Assembly: GCF_015557635.1 (NCBI RefSeq) | Contig: NZ_JADNOP010000005.1 | Span: 124,001-188,000 of the forward strand | From: Fusicatenibacter saccharivorans | GTDB lineage: Bacteria > Bacillota > Clostridia > Lachnospirales > Lachnospiraceae | Direction of reading: 5' to 3' | Length of the DNA: 64,000 nucleotides | In this document: positions 36,272 to 44,081 of the stretch, piece by piece | Layout: every line of letters starts with the position of its first letter | Position numbering within the stretch: position 1 is the stretch's first letter | Position numbers and translations under genes: made by a program | Notes under the pieces: generated by a model | The model's input: the letters and a program-made list of their open reading frames with translations, nothing else | Database searches by the model: none | Told to the model about the DNA's origin: nothing

Positions 36272-37537
36272 GTGGGAGTATATCAGATTCTCGGCGGAAG
36301 GCGGCTTTGCGGAACGGTAACAGTCCAGGGTTCCAAAAATGCCGTTCTTCCCATGATCGCGGCGGCGGTTCTGACAAAAGAGGAGGTCGTGCTGGAAGGC
36401 TGCCCGAAGATTTCCGATGTGGAGGATATGGCGGAGATTGTAAGAAGCCTTGGCGGAACAGTCTGGTGGGAGAGGAATGCGCTCCACATGAACTGTGAAA
36501 AGATCGAAAAAAGCCGTGTGGAGGGAGCGCTTTCGAAGAGACTGCGCGCCTCTCTTTTGTTTCTGGGAAGTCTTCTTGCAAGGACAGGGGAGGCATACCT
36601 TGCAGGGGCCGGCGGCTGCCGGATCGGAAAGCGGCCGACGGACCTGCATCAGAGGGCAATGGAGCTTCTGGGAGCCGAGGTCTTCGAGGAGGACGGCACC
36701 ATTCGGGCAAAGGCAGATCATCCGAAAGGAGCCGTGCTCTGCTTTCCGAAAAAGAGTGTCGGGGCGACGGAAAATGCGGTTCTTTTTGCTGTCGGAGCGG
36801 AAGGTGCAACAAGGCTGGAGCACTGTGCGCGGGAGCCGGAAGTGGTTCATCTCTGCCGGTTTCTTAAGGCCATGGGAGCGGAGATTACCGGCGAGGGGAC
36901 GGAGCAGATTACCGTTTACGGAAGGCAGGGAAAGAGACTGCTGTCCGGCTGCCGGTATCGTGTTCCGGGTGACCGGATCGCGGCAGGGACGTATCTTCTG
37001 ATGGGCGCGGCGACGCGGGGGCACCTGACGCTTTCCGGCGCGCCGCTGGACGAAATGGGGGCGGTTCTGTCCCTCTATCAGAAAATAGGTGGACAATATA
37101 CAAGGAAGAGTGGTACACTGGTAGCAGACAGCAAAAACGTGCAGCATGCTGTTCCGTACGTGGAGACAGAGGAATATCCCGGTTTTCCGACGGATCTGCA
37201 GTCGCTGTATCTGGCGGCAGCGATGACGCTGGAAGGAAAGAGCTGTATCTGTGAAAATGTATTTGAGGACCGCCTCCGGACGGCAGAGGAGCTGCAGAAA
37301 ATGGGCGGTACGCTGCAGATCTGCGGAAAATGGCTGACGGCCGAAAAAAGCCGTCTGCACGGTGCAGAAGTTGTTTCCCAGGATCTTCGGGGCGGCGCGG
37401 CACTCGTATCGGCGGCGCTTGCCGCAGAAGGATTTTCCACAATCCGGCAGACAGAACTGATTGAGCGGGGGTATGAACGGTTTCCAGAAACGCTCCGGGA
37501 ACTCGGAGCCAAGATTATCGTAGAAAAAGAAATATGA
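36272..37537 (+). CDS. murA: UDP-GlcNAc 1-carboxyvinyltransferase
   Basis: Transfers enolpyruvate from PEP to UDP-GlcNAc, the first committed step of peptidoglycan synthesis, 421 aa. The substrate lysine is in VQGSKNAVLP. The catalytic loop reads AGGCRIGKRPTDLH and keeps the cysteine attacked by fosfomycin in other MurA enzymes. GDRIAAGTYLLMGA and DLRGGAALVSAALAA are also typical. The GTG start at 36272 has a GGGAGAG site. It occupies the place where many relatives carry murG; no murG, murC or murF is in the window. Confidence 0.92.
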   Translation: MGVYQILGGRRLCGTVTVQGSKNAVLPMIAAAVLTKEEVVLEGCPKISDVEDMAEIVRSLGGTVWWERNALHMNCEKIEKSRVEGALSKRLRASLLFLGSLLARTGEAYLAGAGGCRIGKRPTDLHQRAMELLGAEVFEEDGTIRAKADHPKGAVLCFPKKSVGATENAVLFAVGAEGATRLEHCAREPEVVHLCRFLKAMGAEITGEGTEQITVYGRQGKRLLSGCRYRVPGDRIAAGTYLLMGAATRGHLTLSGAPLDEMGAVLSLYQKIGGQYTRKSGTLVADSKNVQHAVPYVETEEYPGFPTDLQSLYLAAAMTLEGKSCICENVFEDRLRTAEELQKMGGTLQICGKWLTAEKSRLHGAEVVSQDLRGGAALVSAALAAEGFSTIRQTELIERGYERFPETLRELGAKIIVEKEI

Positions 37538-38481
37538 GACAGAAAAAAAACAGAAAAAAGAAGAAAAACAGAAAAATACGGATTCTGACCGGGGTGGTGC
37601 TTGGCGTCGGCCTTGCAGGTGCCTTGTTTTTTAATGTGTTCAAAATCCGCAATATCCAGGTGGCGGGGAACACCCGGTATACAAAAGATGAAATCAAAGA
37701 GATGGTCGCGGACGACAAGTGGATGAAAAACACGGTGCTTCTTACGACGTTTCATTCGAAGGTTGATATGAGCGATATTCCTTTTATGAACTCCGTGGAG
37801 TTTACGTTTGTAAGCTATGACACCATCTGCATCCAGGTAAATGAGAAAAAAGTGGTCGGTTATGTCGAGTACGAAGGCCAGAAGGTCTATTTTGACAAGA
37901 ACGGCATCGTGCTGGAGTGCGTGGACGAGGAGCAGGAAACACCTGCGGAGGGTGAGCCTTCCGACGGAACCGCCTCCGATGGAACGAGTGCGGATGGATC
38001 CCTTACGAGTGAGCCGCTTGCATCCGAAAGCGTATCATCCGATGGCACAGCATCCGAAAGCAGTACGTCCGACGGTGCGCTCTCGGCGGATACGATTAAA
38101 AGTGCACGTGTGACAACGACAGACTTTCAGCCGACCCTTTCCGATGTTCCGCTTGTAACAGGACTTACGTTTGACTATGTGACCGTGAACAAGCAGCTCC
38201 CGGTTGAAAAACCGGCAGTTTTCCGCACCATGCTCGCACTTACGAGAATGACGGAGAAATACAATATCACGCCGGACAGTGTGGAATTTAATGAGAACAG
38301 CGAAATTATTCTGCATTACTATGATACCGTGCGGATTCTGCTTGGAACCGATACGGCGTTAGAAGAAAAGATGACGCGCGTAGCAGCAATCCTGCCGAGC
38401 CTTTCCGGTCTTTCCGGAGAACTCCATATGGAGGATTACAAGGACGGCGACAGCAGCTTTGTCTTCTCGAAAGATGTATAA
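37534..38481 (+). CDS. divIB: Cell division protein DivIB/FtsQ
   Basis: 315 aa bitopic division protein: a lysine-rich cytoplasmic tail (15 residues), one span (about 16-35), a POTRA domain opening with VFKIRNIQVAGNTRYTKDEI, then the beta domain. A low-complexity Ser/Asp/Gly/Thr insertion (about 129-190, repeating SDGTASDGT-like units) splits the beta domain. It resembles a flexible linker absent from textbook DivIB. The ATG overlaps the murA stop (ATGA). It ends the mraY block. Confidence 0.88.
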   Translation: MRQKKNRKKKKNRKIRILTGVVLGVGLAGALFFNVFKIRNIQVAGNTRYTKDEIKEMVADDKWMKNTVLLTTFHSKVDMSDIPFMNSVEFTFVSYDTICIQVNEKKVVGYVEYEGQKVYFDKNGIVLECVDEEQETPAEGEPSDGTASDGTSADGSLTSEPLASESVSSDGTASESSTSDGALSADTIKSARVTTTDFQPTLSDVPLVTGLTFDYVTVNKQLPVEKPAVFRTMLALTRMTEKYNITPDSVEFNENSEIILHYYDTVRILLGTDTALEEKMTRVAAILPSLSGLSGELHMEDYKDGDSSFVFSKDV

Positions 38482-38547
38482 GAGGAAAGGAAAGCCGTCA
38501 AAAAAACGCAATAATCCTGAATTTTTTATGAAATACGAAAAAAACAG

Positions 38548-38576
38548 TTGATTATTTTCCGAAGAAATTATATTAT
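38548..38576 (+). promoter_or_regulatory. Promoter of ftsZ
   Basis: TTGATT (38548-38553) and TATTAT (38571-38576) with 17-base spacing lie in the AT-rich 173-base gap before ftsZ, giving a leader of about 70 bases. Confidence 0.65.
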
Positions 38577-38654
38577 ATCTTTATGTATGACCATCAGAAT
38601 ATCAGACTATTTTGAGATAGACAGCAGTTCATAATCAAAAGGAGGAAGTTGAAA

Positions 38655-39848
38655 TTGTTAGAGATCATGACAAATGAGGCAGAATCATCTGCAAAGATTA
38701 TCGTAATCGGTGTAGGTGGTGCAGGAAATAATGCTGTAAATAGAATGGTGGAGGAATCCATCGGCGGCGTTGAATTCGTTGGAATCAACACCGATAAACA
38801 GGCGCTGACCCTCTGTAAGGCACCTACCATTCTCCAGATCGGCGAGAAGCTGACCAAGGGACTGGGCGCAGGAGCAAAACCTGAGGTTGGAGAGAAAGCA
38901 GCCGAGGAGAGCATCGAAGAGCTCAAACAGATCATGGAAGGCGCTGATATGGTATTCGTCACCTGCGGTATGGGCGGCGGAACCGGAACAGGTGCAGCAC
39001 CGGTTGTAGCAGGCGTTGCAAAAGAAATGGGCATTCTGACTGTCGGCGTTGTAACAAAACCGTTCAAATTCGAGGCAAGAACCCGTATGAGCAATGCGCT
39101 GATGGGAATCGAAAAACTCGAGGAAAACGTAGATACCCTGATCGTGATCCCGAACGACAAACTTCTTGAAATCGTAGACCGCCGGACAACCATGCCGGAG
39201 GCATTAAAGAAAGCAGACGAGGTTCTGCAGCAGGCCGTACAGGGCATCACAGACCTGATCAACCTGCCGGCACTCATCAACCTCGACTTCGCAGATGTTC
39301 AGACCGTTATGACCGACAAGGGTATCGCCCACATCGGTATCGGCGAGGCAAAGGGCGACGACAAAGCGCTCGAGGCTGTACAGCAGGCTGTTTCCAGTCC
39401 GCTGCTTGAGACCACCATCGAGGGTGCAAGCCACGTTATCATCAACATTTCCGGAGATATCTCCCTTATGGATGCAAACGATGCTGCAAGTTACGTACAG
39501 AATCTGGCTGGAGAGGATGCAAACATCATCTTCGGTGCTATGTATGATGATTCTGTTACCGATACAGCGAAGATCACCGTTATCGCAACAGGTCTCAACG
39601 ATGCAACGGCGAAACAGGCAAGCGTATCCCGCAAAGAGCCTGCAGATGCAAGAAAGAGCGCATTTTCCAGCAGCAGCTTCTCTGCACAGGCAGCCGCTCC
39701 GGTACACACTGCTCCGAAAGCTTCCGCTCCGGTACAGCCGCAGCCACAGGTTCAGGTGCAGCCGCAGGTACAGGCTCAGCAGACCATGACAAGCAATGTT
39801 CCGAAAAAGGACATCCAGATCCCGGATTTCTTAAGAAACCGCAGATAA
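38655..39848 (+). CDS. ftsZ: Cell division GTPase FtsZ
   Basis: Tubulin homologue forming the Z ring, 397 aa. GTP-binding motifs are [13 protein letters not shown] near the N-terminus and the tubulin signature [22 protein letters not shown] is the conserved T7-like region. A Gln/Pro/Val-rich linker (about 340-385) leads to the C-terminal peptide [12 protein letters not shown] that binds FtsA or SepF. The start is an unusual TTG at 38655, eight bases after GGAGGA, giving [11 protein letters not shown]; the TTG at 38649 is too close to the site, and the ATG at 38667 has none. ftsA is not adjacent. Confidence 0.95.
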   Translation: MLEIMTNEAESSAKIIVIGVGGAGNNAVNRMVEESIGGVEFVGINTDKQALTLCKAPTILQIGEKLTKGLGAGAKPEVGEKAAEESIEELKQIMEGADMVFVTCGMGGGTGTGAAPVVAGVAKEMGILTVGVVTKPFKFEARTRMSNALMGIEKLEENVDTLIVIPNDKLLEIVDRRTTMPEALKKADEVLQQAVQGITDLINLPALINLDFADVQTVMTDKGIAHIGIGEAKGDDKALEAVQQAVSSPLLETTIEGASHVIINISGDISLMDANDAASYVQNLAGEDANIIFGAMYDDSVTDTAKITVIATGLNDATAKQASVSRKEPADARKSAFSSSSFSAQAAAPVHTAPKASAPVQPQPQVQVQPQVQAQQTMTSNVPKKDIQIPDFLRNRR

Positions 39849-39881
39849 GCAAAGAATAATAAGCAAATAACGAATTTACCT

Positions 39882-39925
39882 CGACACGCCGCAGACCGAA
39901 AATGTTGCGGCGTGTCGAAGTTTGT
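39882..39925 (+). terminator. Terminator-like hairpin after ftsZ
   Basis: TCGACACGCCGCA (39882-39894) pairs with TGCGGCGTGTCGA (39906-39918), a perfect 13-bp stem followed by a modest T-rich stretch. The right arm contains TGTCGAA (39913-39919), identical to the Spo0A box core. Confidence 0.65.
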
Positions 39926-39954
39926 TGATCAAAAAAGAAGGTCATTCTTCCGAA

Positions 39955-39988
39955 AACGACAAAAAATTCACCCCCTTCCGTCTATAAT
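39955..39988 (+). promoter_or_regulatory. Candidate Spo0A-dependent promoter of spoIIGA-sigE
   Basis: A perfect TATAAT -10 (39983-39988) has no recognisable -35 at the expected position. Instead AACGACA (39955-39961, reverse complement TGTCGTT) within a run reading TTTTTTGTCGTTTT on the minus strand fits the Spo0A box with one core mismatch. In Bacillus the spoIIG promoter is activated by Spo0A bound beside the -35 region, which this layout mirrors. Confidence 0.6.
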
Positions 39989-40037
39989 AGGGTCTGTTAG
40001 AAATTCAGACCATGCAAAAGGCGCAGGGGGTGTTTTT

Positions 40038-40901
40038 TTGCACTATGAGATCTTTCTGGATCTTCTCTTTGCAGAGAATCTTCTGCTGAATTATACTATT
40101 CTGCGTCTTTCCTCCTTTCTTCTGAAACGATCTGCCACGCGAAGAAGGAGTTTTGCGGCAGCCGCGCTCGGCGCCGGTTATGCGGTGCTGTATGCCGTGT
40201 TTGCACGGTATCTGCCGGGTGCGCTGCTCGCCCTGGTCGGAATCGGAATTACAACAGGGATGGTGAAATCTGGCTGCAGAATCACGACAGTACGGGATCT
40301 TGTGGTGGGAATGGCAGGCTATATACTGTCCGGTTTTCTGATCGGCAGTGCATACCGCCTGTTCCGGGAGCTGATGCCGGGAAGGGGAATTTTTCTTTTT
40401 CTTCTTTCCGGGAGTGCCGCATATGCGGGAACACTCCTCCTGCTGAAGATCCGAAAGGAGATACTCCTGGAACACGCCAGGCAGGTTACGGTACAGCTTG
40501 TGCAGAATGGGAAATGGAAAAAAGTAAAAGGACTGTACGACACGGGCAATACTTTGCGGGATGCCACAACCAAAAAGCCGGTCTCGGTCGTACCGTACAC
40601 TGTGATACTCGAATTGTTCCCGGACGAAATGCGGACAGGGATTGCGGCGCTTGCAAGGCACGAGACGGTGCCGGAGCCGGAACGGCTTCTTGCGCTGCAG
40701 CCCCGTTACATACCGTTTCGCGGACTGGAAGGCCGGGGCTTTCTGCCGGTGATCCGGATCTCGGAAATGATTCTTGTGACAGAACATACAGCCAGGCACA
40801 TAAGCGGACCGCTGATTGCGCTTGGCGGAGAAAATAGTTCATCTCCCAGGGGCTATGAAATAATTTTGCATCCAGATCTCATGGAAGGACAGGAGGAATG
40901 A
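40038..40901 (+). CDS. spoIIGA: Sigma-E processing peptidase SpoIIGA
   Basis: Membrane aspartic protease that activates pro-sigma-E in the mother cell after septation, 287 aa. It has five hydrophobic N-terminal spans starting YEIFLDLLFAENLLLNYTIL, then a cytoplasmic protease domain with the catalytic Asp168 in GLYDTGNTLRD. The start is most likely the TTG at 40038, six bases after AGGGGGTG; there is no in-frame ATG nearby. sigE, its substrate, starts 4 bases later. Confidence 0.92.
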   Translation: MHYEIFLDLLFAENLLLNYTILRLSSFLLKRSATRRRSFAAAALGAGYAVLYAVFARYLPGALLALVGIGITTGMVKSGCRITTVRDLVVGMAGYILSGFLIGSAYRLFRELMPGRGIFLFLLSGSAAYAGTLLLLKIRKEILLEHARQVTVQLVQNGKWKKVKGLYDTGNTLRDATTKKPVSVVPYTVILELFPDEMRTGIAALARHETVPEPERLLALQPRYIPFRGLEGRGFLPVIRISEMILVTEHTARHISGPLIALGGENSSSPRGYEIILHPDLMEGQEE

Positions 40902-40904
40902 AGT

Positions 40905-41642
40905 ATGCTGCAGGCTGCACTGCCAAACGGATTCCGGCTTCGTATGCTGCCGCGGTCCGTGCCGGCTGTATTTCGTCAGACAGGGGAAATTTTCTATATC
41001 GGAGGCGCAGATGTTCTCCCGGCACCTTTGGAAGGACAGGAGGAGGCCGATGCGATTGCGGGGCTTTCCGATCCGGAAAACGAGACGGCAAGGAGCGAGC
41101 TGATCGAACACAACCTGCGTCTCGTCGTCTACATTGCACAGAAATTTGATAATACAGGAGTTGGTGTGGAGGATCTGATTTCGATTGGAACCATCGGCCT
41201 CATCAAGGCAATTAACACGTTCAATCCGGAAAAAAAGATCAAGCTTGCCACGTACGCGTCCCGGTGCATTGAGAACGAGATTCTGATGTATCTGCGGAGA
41301 AATAACAAGACACGGATGGAGGTCTCGATCGATGAGCCGCTCAATGTAGACTGGGATGGAAATGAGCTTCTTTTGTCGGATATCCTCGGAACGGAGGAGG
41401 ATGTGATCTATCAGGGGCTCGAGCAGGAGGCGGAACATCGCGTGCTGGGAAGCGCAATCAGCAAGCTCTCTGAGCGGGAGCAGGTGATCGTGAAACTCCG
41501 GTTTGGCATCAATATGCCGGAGGGGCGGGAGAAAACGCAGAAAGAAGTCGCGGATCTTCTTGGAATTTCACAGTCGTATATTTCGCGTCTGGAAAAACGG
41601 ATTATGAAACGGCTGCGGAAAGAGATTGCGCGGTATGAATAG
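40905..41642 (+). CDS. sigE: Sporulation sigma factor SigE
   Basis: Mother-cell sigma factor made as an inactive precursor, 245 aa. The N-terminal pro-sequence ends at the processing region [14 protein letters not shown]. Region 2 includes [31 protein letters not shown], and region 4 ends [31 protein letters not shown] gives a strong ribosome site inside the end of spoIIGA. The usual next gene in Clostridia, sigG, is absent; a convergent GH27 gene follows instead. Confidence 0.96.
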   Translation: MLQAALPNGFRLRMLPRSVPAVFRQTGEIFYIGGADVLPAPLEGQEEADAIAGLSDPENETARSELIEHNLRLVVYIAQKFDNTGVGVEDLISIGTIGLIKAINTFNPEKKIKLATYASRCIENEILMYLRRNNKTRMEVSIDEPLNVDWDGNELLLSDILGTEEDVIYQGLEQEAEHRVLGSAISKLSEREQVIVKLRFGINMPEGREKTQKEVADLLGISQSYISRLEKRIMKRLRKEIARYE

Positions 41643-41655
41643 AGCATAAAAATGC

Positions 41656-41695
41656 CCTGCCCGGAGGAAAAACCATTGTTTTGGTCCCGGGCAGG
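41656..41695. terminator. Terminator between sigE and the GH27 gene
   Basis: CCTGCCCGG (41656-41664) pairs with CCGGGCAGG (41687-41695). The T-run lies on the minus-strand side (GGGCATTTTT), so it serves the GH27 gene best, and probably sigE as well. Confidence 0.7.
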
Positions 41696-41730
41696 ACATG
41701 ATTTGCTGCTTGTTTTAAGAAATGATCGTT

Positions 41731-43035
41731 TTATCGTGTTTCAAAACGGCATACGCTGCAGGCGTGCGGAGCAAGAGAAGCAGAAAAACCGCCGTTTAAA
41801 GAAAGTGCTTTACCGCTCCAGAGTTCTTTCGCCGCAACAGACTCCAGTGGGCAGTCTGCATCGGCAAGTGTGGAAGAAACCGTCTGCGGTGCATCCGAAA
41901 GATTAAAAAGTGCAACGTAGGTTGTTCCGGTTGTGTCATCCTTTGCATACCACACAGCTTCATTGTCTGTACGCGTGATCTGATGCGGACGAACGGACGG
42001 AGGCAGCATCGCGAGAATATCCGTGTTCGTAAGAAGTGCCAGTGTATCGTCATCGAGAAGCGTCATTTCGGCACCGAGCATCAGTGGAGAGCCGAAGAGA
42101 CACCAGAGTGTCATCATCGTTTTCTGCTCATCCGGGGTAAAATACGTATGATGTTCTGTAGCAAAACCTTTTCCGAGTTCGCCAAGCGGCAGCATATCAC
42201 AGTCCGGATAACAGCCGGCAGAGACGTGGCTCTGCCAGAGCTCGCAACGCTGGAACATATCCTTTAACTGTGCCCAGTTGTCCCAGAAATCATCGGTGAT
42301 GCGCCAGAGATTCGCGTGCTTTTCATAGAACCATGCTTTCTCTATGAGCGCAGGTCCCGGAGACAGAGAGAGGACGATCGGCCGTCCGCATTTTTGGATG
42401 GCATTCGAGAGCATCTCGATCTCATGCGCAGCTGCAAACGGATTTTTGTGCATGTTGGTATTACAGATATCATCGCATTTAATGTAATCAACACCCCAGG
42501 AAGCGTAGAGCTCCAGCAGGGAATCATAGTAAAGCTGTCCTTCCGGAAGATCGCGTACACCGTACATATCCGGATTCCAGCCGCAGATGACCGTAGGATC
42601 GGCAACGTGTTCAGCACCAAGAGAACTGTTCTTGATCTTTCCGTGATGATGTGCAGCGATTCGCGGAATACCGCGCATGATGTGAATTCCGAATTTCAGC
42701 CCCAGACTGTGTACATAGTCGGCAAGTGGTTTAAAGCCGGAACCGTCTGCAGAAGATGGAAAACGTTCGGGATCCGGCAGCAGACGGGAGTATTCGTCCA
42801 TTTCCAGTTCAGAGAATGGAATATACTGATACCGGTCGCGCATGGAACCGGCCTTTTTTGCATACCACTGGATATCCACTACAATATACTCCCAGCCATA
42901 TGCTTTTAAGTGCTTTGCCATATAGTCGGCATTTGCCTTTACCGCAGCCTCGTCCACGGTTGTATCATAGTAATCGTAGCTGTTCCAGCCCATCGGTGGG
43001 GTTGGTGCACATGTATTTTTGTTTGTCAGATGCAT
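41731..43035 (-). CDS. GH27 alpha-galactosidase-like glycosidase
   Basis: 434 aa, no signal peptide, so intracellular. The barrel begins with the GH27 hallmark TPPMGWNSYDYY. The nucleophile is Asp188 in YIKCDDIC and the acid/base lies in WRITDDFWD. WCLFGSPLMLGAEM and a C-terminal beta-sandwich domain complete it. The ATG at 43035 has AAAGGAG 9 bases upstream; the frame stays open far beyond, but that part is antisense to the AraC gene. alpha-Galactosidase is the commonest activity; beta-L-arabinopyranosidase is a known alternative in this family. It is divergent from an AraC regulator that probably controls it. Confidence 0.9.
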   Translation of the reverse strand: MHLTNKNTCAPTPPMGWNSYDYYDTTVDEAAVKANADYMAKHLKAYGWEYIVVDIQWYAKKAGSMRDRYQYIPFSELEMDEYSRLLPDPERFPSSADGSGFKPLADYVHSLGLKFGIHIMRGIPRIAAHHHGKIKNSSLGAEHVADPTVICGWNPDMYGVRDLPEGQLYYDSLLELYASWGVDYIKCDDICNTNMHKNPFAAAHEIEMLSNAIQKCGRPIVLSLSPGPALIEKAWFYEKHANLWRITDDFWDNWAQLKDMFQRCELWQSHVSAGCYPDCDMLPLGELGKGFATEHHTYFTPDEQKTMMTLWCLFGSPLMLGAEMTLLDDDTLALLTNTDILAMLPPSVRPHQITRTDNEAVWYAKDDTTGTTYVALFNLSDAPQTVSSTLADADCPLESVAAKELWSGKALSLNGGFSASLAPHACSVCRFETR

Positions 43036-43063
43036 AAGAAAAAACTCCTTTCTAAAGCAATGC

Positions 43064-43113
43064 TTGTTTTTTTCTGATAAGAAAAGTATAATAAAGGACA
43101 TAGTGCAAAACAA
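43064..43113. promoter_or_regulatory. Overlapping divergent promoters, GH27 and AraC genes
   Basis: Rightward: TTGTTT (43064-43069) and TATAAT (43087-43092), spacing 17. Leftward: TTGTTT (43113-43108) and TATACT (43090-43085), spacing 17. The two -10 boxes overlap, so polymerase cannot occupy both at once. Confidence 0.65.
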
Positions 43114-43146
43114 GAAGACAAACCGGATAAAAGAGGTAATTTTTTG

Positions 43147-44004
43147 ATGGAAGATCTGATCGGAGTATATGGAATCCTGGATCTGGATCACTGGCCGAAC
43201 GCTCCGTTTTTGCTGCTGGACGGCGGGGTGGAAAAGAGATGGAAGGAACCGTATGCATTTCATAATACAGACCGCGGAACATATTCCGGATGGCTGATGC
43301 AGTATACGCTTTCGGGAACAGGATGGTTTGAAAAAAACGGAAAAACGTATGAAATGCGTCCCGGGAGAGGATTTTTGTGTCAGATTCCGGAGAATAGCAG
43401 ATATTATCTGCATCCGGAATCCGAAGAACCATGGATTTTTCTGTATTTTCATTTTCGTGGAAGTGCAGTGTCCTATGCGGCAGAACGACTGTTTGAAAAA
43501 ACAGGAGATGTTTTTTATGCGGATGCAGATAGCGAGCCAATTCGGACTGCACTGCAGATGCATCGAAAACTGAAAAACGGTTACCGGTCGGAACCGTATG
43601 AATGCGGTGTGTTTTTGTATCAGTTTTTTTGTTCTCTTCTGCGGGAGGTACAGCGTCCGGAGCGGAAGCAGACACATTTTTTTGTTCGGGAAGCGATACG
43701 GCAGATGGATACCGACTGCGCATCTGTGCAGGGGATTGAACAGCTGGCAGAACAGAGCCGGGTTTCCTTTGCCCATTTTACGAGATGCTTCCGGGAGGAA
43801 ACAGGCGTTTCTCCCATGCAGTATCTTCAGGAAGCGAGAATTCGCAAAGCGATGACGCTGCTCTTGAATACCGGAAAGAGTGTGGAAGAGATTGCAGCAG
43901 AAACCGGATTTTCCAGTGGAAACTATTTTGGAAAAGTATTCCGTCACCATATGGGAATCTCGCCGTCGGCATACCGGAAAGAACGGCAGAACGGTGCTGT
44001 CTGA
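43147..44004 (+). CDS. AraC-family transcriptional regulator
   Basis: 285 aa: an N-terminal cupin-like sugar-sensing domain (residues 1-150, with TLSGTGWFEKNGKTYEMRPG) and a C-terminal double helix-turn-helix (about 185-280). The latter ends in the family signature around FSSGNYFGKVFRHHMGISPSAYR. The ATG at 43147 fits AGAGG; a TTG three bases earlier is possible. It probably activates the divergent GH27 gene and perhaps the downstream transporter in response to a galactoside or related sugar. Confidence 0.92.
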   Translation: MEDLIGVYGILDLDHWPNAPFLLLDGGVEKRWKEPYAFHNTDRGTYSGWLMQYTLSGTGWFEKNGKTYEMRPGRGFLCQIPENSRYYLHPESEEPWIFLYFHFRGSAVSYAAERLFEKTGDVFYADADSEPIRTALQMHRKLKNGYRSEPYECGVFLYQFFCSLLREVQRPERKQTHFFVREAIRQMDTDCASVQGIEQLAEQSRVSFAHFTRCFREETGVSPMQYLQEARIRKAMTLLLNTGKSVEEIAAETGFSSGNYFGKVFRHHMGISPSAYRKERQNGAV

Positions 44005-44081
44005 AGTTTTGGTTTTGTACGAAGATGTACTTGCGGAGAAATTCCGGGAGTATGGAAGAAAAAAGGGAGGAACAAAAAGAA

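Noticed and set aside
35636-37360. 574-codon open frame antisense to ftsW and murA
   Set aside because: Spans two well-supported genes on the other strand; Arg/His/Ser-rich, no family features.
40882-41044. 16-base direct repeat TGGAAGGACAGGAGGA at 40882 and 41029
   Set aside because: The first is the sigE ribosome site and end of spoIIGA; the second encodes LEGQEE in sigE. The next ATG is out of frame. Chance similarity of purine-rich codons is sufficient.
43785-44081. N-terminal extension of the NSS transporter
   Set aside because: Overlaps the AraC helix-turn-helix in another frame; the ATG at 44082 has a ribosome site and gives the normal family N-terminus.
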